From Sanguinoderma infundibulare (lineage: Eukaryota; Basidiomycota; Agaricomycetes; Polyporales; Polyporaceae): a DNA stretch of 64,000 bases. The translations under genes were made by a program, and so were the position numbers. Shown here piece after piece: positions 56,455 through 64,000 of the stretch. The DNA is taken from positions 62,001 to 126,000 of the forward strand of contig JAVLRN010000021.1 in NCBI GenBank assembly GCA_032821775.1, read 5' to 3'. Below the pieces are notes generated by a model. The model saw nothing but the letters and a program-made list of their open reading frames with translations. It was not told where the DNA came from and did not search any database. Within the stretch, counting starts at the first letter, position 1. Each line of letters begins with the position of its first letter.

Positions 56455-59280
56455 ATGGGGAACAGCTATTCCGTCGCGCAAGAAGAACGGGAGGAAGCAG
56501 AGTTCGAGAGGCTCGTTCGAGCCGTAGAGCGTGCTCGACGCGGCTCCGAGTCCGCGGCTGACGGCGATCTGGAAGCTCAATACCTCGCCGCTGAATCCCA
56601 GGAGAGGCCGCCGCGTTCAGGAAAGGCGTTAACATGGTTCCGAGCTCGGCATGTAAGTCGTGTCTCTGAACCTGAGGGCAGGAGCGGCCTTGACAGCGTT
56701 GCTCAGCAAGAGCCCCGGAGTAAGTACAGTAGCCCTACGTTTGGTATAACAAAGACTAATCGACTTGGCAGGGGAGCCATTGACTGTTCGCGAAGCTTTC
56801 AGTCGGCTCGATCGCTCTCCTCTCCGGGGGACTATTCCACCCAGATTTAACGAACTACTCCCGGGCATCAATCCAAGCGAGGACAACTTCGTCCGCCCAG
56901 TCTCGCCGCATGAATCCCCGCGCGGACGATCGCCCGTACGACGTTCGCCTCGATCGCGCAATCACACCTATGGTGACGGGTCTCTCGCTCGTTTGAGTAC
57001 TCGCGGTAAGTTGTGCCCTCTATGATTGAGATTCTTTTTCGGGCCGTTGATGTCCCGTAACTCCTCCCAGTTCGCAGCCCTGTGCGTGATCTCGGCCGTG
57101 TGAGAGTCACGTCTCCATCCAGAAGCGCTTCGTGCAGGCTTCCTGTGTCGGTGCGCTCGCGATCTCCACAGTCGCGAGATGAGCATTATAGACCATGGTC
57201 GCCACGAGATGAGCGCTATAGGCCACGGCCGCGGCGGGACGAGCATTATAGAGCACGGTCGCCTCTGGAATACTATTATCGTCGACGAAGCCGGTCACCT
57301 TCAAGTTCACCGGTAATCCCATCAGTACCCATCATCCGGCCTCCACGGCGGACCGTTTCACCCACTGTGATAGTCCCTATGTATGGCCCTCCACCCGTCG
57401 TCGCCCCGGCACCGGCACCGGCGTGCATGGTACCCCCCGCCGAACACGCACCGTCTGTGTACGAATCGCCAGGGTCCCGATCCCCCTCGATGACACGTAT
57501 CATCCAGCCTCCATCCTCGCCCTCGGAGAGAGTACGTACCAATCCAGGAGAGGACGACAGCGTACTCCCGGTTCCGCCTCCGGGGATCGCGGACGAATCC
57601 CCGCGCGGTCGGTCGCCTGTACGAAGTTCACCTCACTCGCTTGACCACGAGCATCGCGACTGGTCTCTCCCGCGTTTCCGTACTCGCTGTAAGTTGCGCC
57701 CTCAACCATTGCGATTTTTCAACGAAGCGCTGATGTCCCGCAACTCCCGCCAGCTCGCAGTCCAGAGCGTGGTCTGCGCCGCGTCAAGCCAGTCTCTCCA
57801 TCCCGCGACGTTTCGTGCGGCAGTGCTGCATCTGGGGACTCGCGGTATCGACCACGGTCCCGAGTCGAGTGTCATAGGACACGGTCGCCACGAAGGAACT
57901 ATAATAGATCATGGTCGCCTCCAGAGCTCTGTCATTATCCAGGACGCGCCCGGTCAAGGTCTCCGTCAGTACCCATCATCGTCCAGCTTCCTGCCCGTTC
58001 ACACACTGTGATGATCCCCATGGGTGGCCCCTCACCTGTCTGCTGCACCCCGGAACCTCAAGCGTGCGCCATACCCCAGGTCATAAACCTCCTGCCGTCT
58101 GAAGGCTGCAGAACTGCATCGGTAGTACGTTTCGCCCCATCTGCGTCCCCATCCCCGGAGAGGGCGCGCGTGAGGTCTCCGTCCGACCGCATTATAGCCG
58201 GGTCGCCGCGCCGACCGGATCGGATCGAGCAGCTTCTGCAGCTGTACGAGAAGATGCTGCAAGACTACGAACACCGCGCCGCGCGCTGGCACGAGCAGAG
58301 CGCGGCGCTCACCAGCGTCGTCCGCCGCCTCGAGAAGCACCTCGTCACCCTCCGGCACGGGCCCTCCGCCTCCGTCGACTCCCTCCCTCTGTCCGTCCTG
58401 GACGAGAAGCTGCTAGTGGTGGACGAGAAGGATGCACTTGACCTGGCGACAAAGCACCTGCAGTCGCTCGCGTACACCGGGCCCGCGGTCCTGCCAGGGA
58501 CACGAAAACCGTACCCGAGCCGACCGTACGCGGCGGGGCTGCCTGTACGGCGGTGCTCGGACGACTGGGAGCCGCGGTGGGACGTGTTTCCACTCAAGGC
58601 TTTCCGCGGGTCAAGCTACACGTACCTCAAGATAGACGCAGACTGGGACGACGCCGCGCTGCTTCGGGAGCTCAGCCGGACGTATGACAAGCTGCGGACC
58701 GTCTGGCGCAAGTGGTTCTCGCTCCGGAGTGTGCGGTGAGGGAGCGTTTCTGAACGTATGGTCCGTCCTTCCGAAGCTGACACAAGTCGCTCGAGCAGGT
58801 CCATCTCAATGGTATACGTACGTCGCACACCTCTCGGACTGCACCTGCGAACTGACCCATCAGAACGCTATCCCAGGCAGACCACACTTGCGTCTACCCC
58901 CGGCGGATCGGCCCCGCGGGCGTGAGTCCATCCAAGAATATGCGGCTCCGGTACTTTCTCCAGCACCCGGACGCGATGAAGGACCGGCACGAGTTCATGC
59001 AGGTCCTTACCGCGCGCACCGACCTCGGGATCGAGTTCATCGAGGGCTGGCAGCTCAGCCGGATCTCGGTCGCGATCCTCCTCCCTGTCCTCGCCTCGCT
59101 CGTGCTCGGCGTGCTCTATTCGGTCCTCTACGGCGACGTCTCAGGCGCATTCACGATCGCTGGTGAGCACGACTTCGCTGCCGTCTGAACATTGCGCTCA
59201 TCGACGTTGTAGGGTATATGACGTCTGCGTACTCTGTGTGCCTTGTGTTGCTCGGTTTGTTGAATTTCGTGGAGTTTTGA
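56455..59280 (+). CDS. RS-rich protein with coiled segment and two-helix tail
   Basis: Seven exons (56,455-56,719; 56,772-57,005; 57,071-57,688; 57,754-58,730; 58,787-58,811; 58,881-59,162; 59,213-59,280) join in phase to 822 residues. MGNSYSVAQEE is a possible N-myristoylation start. Two similar RS-rich sections follow, each preceded by E-S-P-R-G-R-S-P-V-R; the first contains three DEHYRPWSP-like decamers. A helical region (RIEQLLQLYEKMLQDYEHRA) and an ordered block (RWDVFPLKAFRGSSYTYLKI) come next. The C-terminus reads MRLRYFLQHPDAMKDRHEFM, FIEGWQLSRISVAIL and two hydrophobic helices ending LLNFVEF. The tail is a well-kept fungal family; its function is unknown. Confidence 0.75.
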
Positions 59281-59779
59281 GCTGCTGTGCGATGTATGTA
59301 GTAATGAATTAAGACGATAACGCACTTCATTGGAAGACCATGCTGCACATAACAGTAGTAGCACACGTTTCTGACGAACGAAGAACACCCTGTGAACGTT
59401 GAAGATGACGTGCATAGGCGATATATATCTGGAACCGGTAGATCCTCCGCCGAATATGGTAGTCACATATACTCATGTAGTCATGGCGTATGAATGGAAC
59501 AGGGTGGTTTAGGAAATAGAGGGCATCGTAACTCGTTTATGAAGTCAGGATTTGGACAACGACATAGCATGAAAAGTTTGACTGCAGAGCAATGGGACAC
59601 GATGGTAATAATACACTAGACTCGTACACCAGCGAGACGCACACTAACATAGACACCAGTTGACCGAATAACCATGGTGGTAAGAAAGATCGTACAACAT
59701 AGAGCGCTGGAATCGTAAGCCATAATTATCGCGAAAAATGAGCGAGCCGGTCACCCGTAAAGTTCTACAACAGGACCTC

Positions 59780-61358
59780 TCAATCGTCATCGTCCGAGAG
59801 CGTCAAGTCGATGAACGCACTGTCGATTGGGAAGACGTCCAGAGCATGCTCCCGCTTGACAGGGGAAGACATCTGTGCTTGGCGCGGGCCCGGACACGCC
59901 TGTGGCATCGATTTCTTGCTTGCCAGCCTGGGAGAGGACAGATCGGCCTTCGGACGCTTGAGGTACTCGGGGCCGTCAGCGTCTGGACTGACCGAGCGTT
60001 TCCGGCGAACGGGGGGAGTGTTCTGCACCTGGGCCGACGGCGCGCCACTCCGGGCTGCGACGGAGGGCAGGAAACGTTTCCGGGGATCTGTAGTGGGGTT
60101 TGAAGGAAGGGGGGCGAGAGGTCGAGACGGACCTGCCGAAGTCGACATCGACGTCTGCGAAGGCTTTGATCCGCGCATCTCCGCAAGTATGTCGCCAACG
60201 TTCACACTGGGCGCGCTCGTCGCCGTCTGTGCACGATTAAAGCCGGGCCGCGTGCGGACAGAGGTCATGTTCGTCGTCGGGAGGATCGGCGCTGGGGCAC
60301 GCATGGGGGGCGGCTTCCGGACCTGACTTGGCCCGGCCACGGCATTACCGTGCGCCCTTTCCTTCCCCTTCTCTACCCTCTCCTGTTTCGCGGACTTGGG
60401 TGACGTCGGGCTTCGGGGCTCCTCTCCAAAGTGTCGGGGCTCCTCCCAACGCGAGAGGTCAAGGTGGAGCGTGCCCTGCCGGCGAGGGATGGGCGGTTGG
60501 TCGGGGAGGCGCTAAGACGGCCGTTGAGGAAAATACGCGACAACAAGGGGGAGCTGGGACGTACCCTGAGGATAAACTTGCAGACCTTGAAACCGCTCTT
60601 TCCGGTGTCCATAAACGCCTGGTCGACTACATACAGCCCATCGTAGCGATAGCCTTCGCAGGGTGCGTAGTCGGAGTGCAACTTGTATCCCCGCACGACC
60701 CGCACCGGCTTCTTGGTGTGGGCAGACACGCGAAGGGATGCGTTTCGGCTGTTCTCCCATTTCTGGTCGCACGTTTGGGGCCCTTCTCGCGGCTGGGAAA
60801 GAAGCCATAAGGAGATCGGGATTGATGCATGAAAAGGGAACGCACCTTCTCGCCATTCTTGGTATCGCGCCCTCCACAACCGGTATAGTTGCTGGATGAA
60901 CGGCGATTGGTTTGAATGCGGTAGGGACAATGGAGACACACTCACAAGCGATAGCCCTCATCCTTGTCATCTTCGTATCCCCCAGAAAGCACGATGCTGA
61001 AGCATCCCATATCCTTGGTTCCGTATATCCCCGCCATAATACCGGAGTGCACGGAAGAGTGGTGCAGGAAGAGTCTACACAGGATCGAAGTGAGCATGAT
61101 CGACAGCACCATCGAAACTCACACTGCCGCAACACAAGAACTCACCGGTTCTCGAACGTCGATCCCACAGGTACGCCTGAGATATGTCCAAATACGTCTC
61201 TGCAACCACCAAATAGAACGTGAAGGGATGGTACAGCGTCCGAGTCCGACGACGAAGCGGAAACGATAAAGTTTTCAGCCATCATATGCGCGCCTGCAGG
61301 GAATCGAAACTTACGCTGGCGTCGTCCGCTTGATGGACGGTTTGCTGCTGAACCCCAT
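59780..61358 (-). CDS. SRA-YDG domain protein with C-terminal SIM-like motif
   Basis: Exons 61,315-61,358, 61,146-61,199, 60,946-61,074, 60,846-60,891, 60,565-60,792 and 59,780-60,475 join in phase to 398 residues. The SRA domain reads FGHISGVPVGSTFENR, VHSGIMAGIYGTKDMGCFSI, VLSGGYEDDKDEGYRFNYTG, CGGRDTKNGEK, DQKWENSRNASL, RVVRGYKLHSDYAPCEGYRY and DGLYVVDQAF. In UHRF1-type proteins this fold flips and reads modified cytosine. No RING, PHD or SET domain is attached. The disordered C-terminus is Ser/Pro/Lys-rich and ends FIDLTLSDDDD, a hydrophobic core followed by acids, as in SUMO-interacting motifs. A nuclear, DNA-methylation-related role is inferred. Confidence 0.85.
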
Positions 61359-61479
61359 TCCGGCCTTGTCGAGTAGAAGCGGACGTTGTCGAAGTCGATG
61401 GTGGTTGGTGGGAGAAAAGCAATGCGACGGTAAGCAGCGTCCTGTTGTCCTGTTTTGGAAATACTGCACCCGGGCATTA

Positions 61480-62880
61480 TGTAATCACAACCGCAATTTG
61501 GCCGCTAATTTTCCTGTCTACTTGAATGAAGTACTTCCCTACCTGGTCCTGGCATGGCTGTCTCTCACCAATGTCGCTACAATGGCTCCAACTCTACCAG
61601 AAAAGAGACGACAGATACTGCAAGTAAGTAGTAATTGCCAGTGATCCCCATGCAGTATTACACGTGTCCGGAATTGACGAGGACTTCGACAGCCCATCAT
61701 GCCAGTGAGCCTTCTATCGAATGTCTTCCTCGGTAGGATACGACAGCGTTGCTAAACTCTTCTGAAATAAATGAGTATTTTATTATTGTAAATGAGACTT
61801 TAATCACAGTTCTTCGCAATTTCTGAACCAGATTTTATCCGACGGGATCGGTCGGTCATGGAATCAAACACTGCGACCCCGACACAAGCCCGGTGGCATC
61901 CGTGTCCTACAGCGAAGCATATCCTTCACCGCCATTTGGTTACGAGAAAGTCCAAGGAGCGTGAGTGGGTGAGTCGACAGGTTATCTTATGCAATCACTA
62001 TCGGCAGTGCCGTAGTGCATCACGACCTCCTCTTCGTGGACTCTATCGACCCTACAGGAAAGCTCTGACAAGTGCGGGGGCCCACTCCCACCTCATCATT
62101 GGAACTTTGGTACGCGGTCGTATGAAGATGACGGAGACAAGGCAGTGACCTAGCAAGGCCATCCCCTTCCCCCCTCGCCGAGGCTCTTGAATTCCACCGC
62201 TCACGGCCTTGGGGTGTCTCAAACCTGCACAGATACCGAAGGGCTCAGGAATAAGAAGTGCAGCGAGGTGCGTGGTCTTCACAACGTCGGATCCGGTTCG
62301 TTTGGAACCAAGTGGGTCACAACGAGTCCCGCAATAGGTAAACGCAAGCAGCGCGACCTCCTCTGTCGGGACACATCCTTCTTCTATTCGCCAACGTACT
62401 CCACGCCACAACGAGCTGAAGCATGTCAAGCCGCATGTCAAACCTGAGCCGTCGTCGCCGCTGTTTAGTACCACAAACTTTGGACTACTGGTCCTGGATC
62501 TCAATTTCAGGATTGGTTCTGTGACGAATCTGGGCTTAGTTTGCGGTTTGTCTCCGTGTTCGATAATTCGGAAAGCCTAGACTTAGGCTCGACATCGGAA
62601 ACCTGGGTCTAATTGGTCGTGAGTGGTCTCTCAAACTATTCTGTCACATGCTGTTTGCTGAATAGGATCCGTGCCTCCTTGTACCTGACACCCGTTGTGC
62701 GGTCTCATTTCCCGCAAGTCATACTAATTCAATAAATACCAACTGTCCTTTGACACAGTGGTACACAGTGGCTGTGATCCAGTGGCTCGCGCCACAATGC
62801 GCATGGAAACAATGCGCAAGTGGCTCAGCCCTTTGCGTCAAAAAGCACTCGACCAAGCCGGAACTCGGGATAGGATGGAG
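61480..62880. other. Intergenic, nothing recognised
   Basis: Only short frames without protein-like blocks are present. The left side is the promoter region of the SRA gene and the right side leads into the promoter at 62,881. Confidence 0.5.
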
Positions 62881-62886
62881 TATAAA
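62881..62886 (+). promoter_or_regulatory. TATA box of the right-edge gene
   Basis: TATAAA lies 148 bases upstream of the start at 63,029 and about 70 bases before the CA repeat. Confidence 0.6.
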
Positions 62887-62955
62887 TCGCCTCTCCCACT
62901 GCCCTGTAGTAGACTGTTCACCAGACATTGCGCCCCCCACCCCACCCTACCCCCT

Positions 62956-62956
<1 letters not shown>

Positions 62957-62990
<34 letters not shown>
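62957..62990. repeat. (CA)17 microsatellite
   Basis: A perfect run of 17 CA units lies between the TATA box and the start codon of the gene at 63,029, so it would fall at or near the transcription start or in the 5' leader. Confidence 0.95.
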
Positions 62991-62994
<4 letters not shown>

Positions 62995-63028
62995 GCCCAG
63001 TTCTCTACACACCTCGACTCCAATCTTC

Positions 63029-63951
63029 ATGTATCTCATATCTCTCCCTGAACCTATTCCTGTCGAAACATTTGTCTTTCCGCCGGATTGCAACGACGAC
63101 CTAGAGTATGCAGGTGCGCACCACCTCTCTGCCTTCCCGCGGACATTGCTCATAAGTCCATTCCAGCCATAAAGCAGGAAAGAGAATTCCAAGAGGTGTA
63201 CAAGGTGCTGCCGTACCCGTTCGACGTGGAGCTCGGGTACAAATGGGAGATCCGGTGTGCCGAAGACGTAGACGGCACGGCCAGCGGGGAGGGCGTGCCG
63301 ATGCTCATGGCGCACTGTGTCTACTACAGCGACGCCGACAAGGACTACAAGGTAGGCAACTACATTGACGAGACGCTCATCTTCGGACAACAAGTCGCCA
63401 CCAACGGGCTTATCAATGACCCCTACCTTTTGCTCACGAAGGAACGCGTGTACGTCTCGAGAGGCCTGGTACGTCACGATTGCGCTAGTGCACGCTTTCA
63501 ACTGGACCTAACCAGTCACTTGTCGACCGTGCAGTTCGAAGACGAGGACCCCAACTCAATCGTGCGGCCCAGCCCTTTCGATCTCAAGGCACACAAAATC
63601 CACCCCCTGGACTTGAGAGTGAGCGACGTGCTCAAGCTGATTGTTTATCTCCAATGGGAGGGCGCTAAAAAAGTACGTTCATGTCTCCCTCTTTGCGGAT
63701 CTTCACGAGTATTCACTATCACCACACGGGATAACCAGAGATACGGCGAATATGCCAAAAACGAATTCGACAGGCTCCGGATCACCGCCATCCGGCGCAG
63801 CGTCGGAATTGACGGGAAAGTGCGATTCTTCCCCGAACTGCAGGTGCCGAACATTCGTCATCCGCACTGGGGGCTATGTGACTGGTCACTGCCTAAAGCA
63901 GATAATCTGAAGGATTGCGAGGTACTTGGTCGTGGTGTAGCTTCCGGGTAG
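63029..63951 (+). CDS. Hypothetical four-exon gene
   Basis: Exons 63,029-63,113, 63,167-63,468, 63,535-63,672 and 63,739-63,951 join in phase to 245 residues starting MYLISLPEPIPVETFVFPPD. Ordered blocks are YKVLPYPFDVELGYKWEIRC, LMAHCVYYSDADKDYKVGNY, LDLRVSDVLKLIVYLQWEGA and EYAKNEFDRLRITAIRRSVG. There is no signal peptide or membrane helix. The last 30 residues may be replaced if a GT donor at 63,843 is used, in which case the gene would continue past the window. Family not recognised. Confidence 0.6.
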
Positions 63952-64000
63952 TGGGTGACGTTACTTGTGATCACGAGTGTTCTGTGGATCTCGTGTGTGC

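Overview
The window looks like genomic DNA of a basidiomycete fungus, most likely an Agaricomycete of polypore type. This is inferred from dense genes split by many GT-AG introns of about 50-70 bp, strong non-ATG-proximal splice consensus, an F-box/LRR family of the type expanded in polypores, an Agaricomycete-style pepsin-like protease, and TATA-driven small secreted proteins. I see no bacterial operons, CRISPR array, rRNA or convincing tRNA. Exon coordinates below were worked out by hand from splice signals and reading frame; they are predictions.

Region 1 (1-14.6 kb) is a graveyard. It holds truncated or frameshifted relics of a GT15 mannosyltransferase, a MINDY deubiquitinase, a TVP38-like Golgi protein, a ferric reductase, two damaged copies of a RING gene and one damaged copy of a small membrane-protein gene. 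The intact RING gene (13.07-14.42 kb, minus) closes the region and reads as a SUMO-targeted-ligase-like (Slx8/RNF4-like) E3. A direct repeat of about 140 bp lies at 1 and again at 14,487.

Region 2 (17-36 kb) carries mostly lineage-type hypothetical genes: two adjacent acidic proteins (18.5-20.6 kb), four multi-exon minus-strand genes (23.5, 27.4, 29.3 and 30.9 kb), and the intact second copy of the small membrane-protein gene (26.4-27.0 kb).

Region 3 (36.8-56 kb) is the most structured. An intact F-box/LRR gene and a pepsin-like aspartic protease lie to its left. Two related 2.8-kb units then sit in opposite orientation (40,648-43,434 and 53,129-55,990). They share both end blocks and a middle block but carry different cargo: one has a complete low-complexity nuclear-type gene, the other the 5' half of that gene joined in frame to a dead class-V aminotransferase (molybdenum-cofactor-sulfurase-like) fragment. 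Between them lie a large Pro/Ser-rich gene, a small secreted cysteine-rich protein with a clear TATA box, and two further F-box relics.

Region 4 (56.4-64 kb) holds an 822-residue RS-rich protein with a duplicated exon and a two-helix membrane tail, an SRA-YDG (methyl-cytosine reader type) gene whose protein ends in a SUMO-interacting-like motif, and a TATA plus (CA)17 promoter in front of a four-exon gene at the right edge. The RING ligase and the SRA protein both carry SIM-like motifs, so a SUMO/ubiquitin/chromatin connection is possible, but that is inference.
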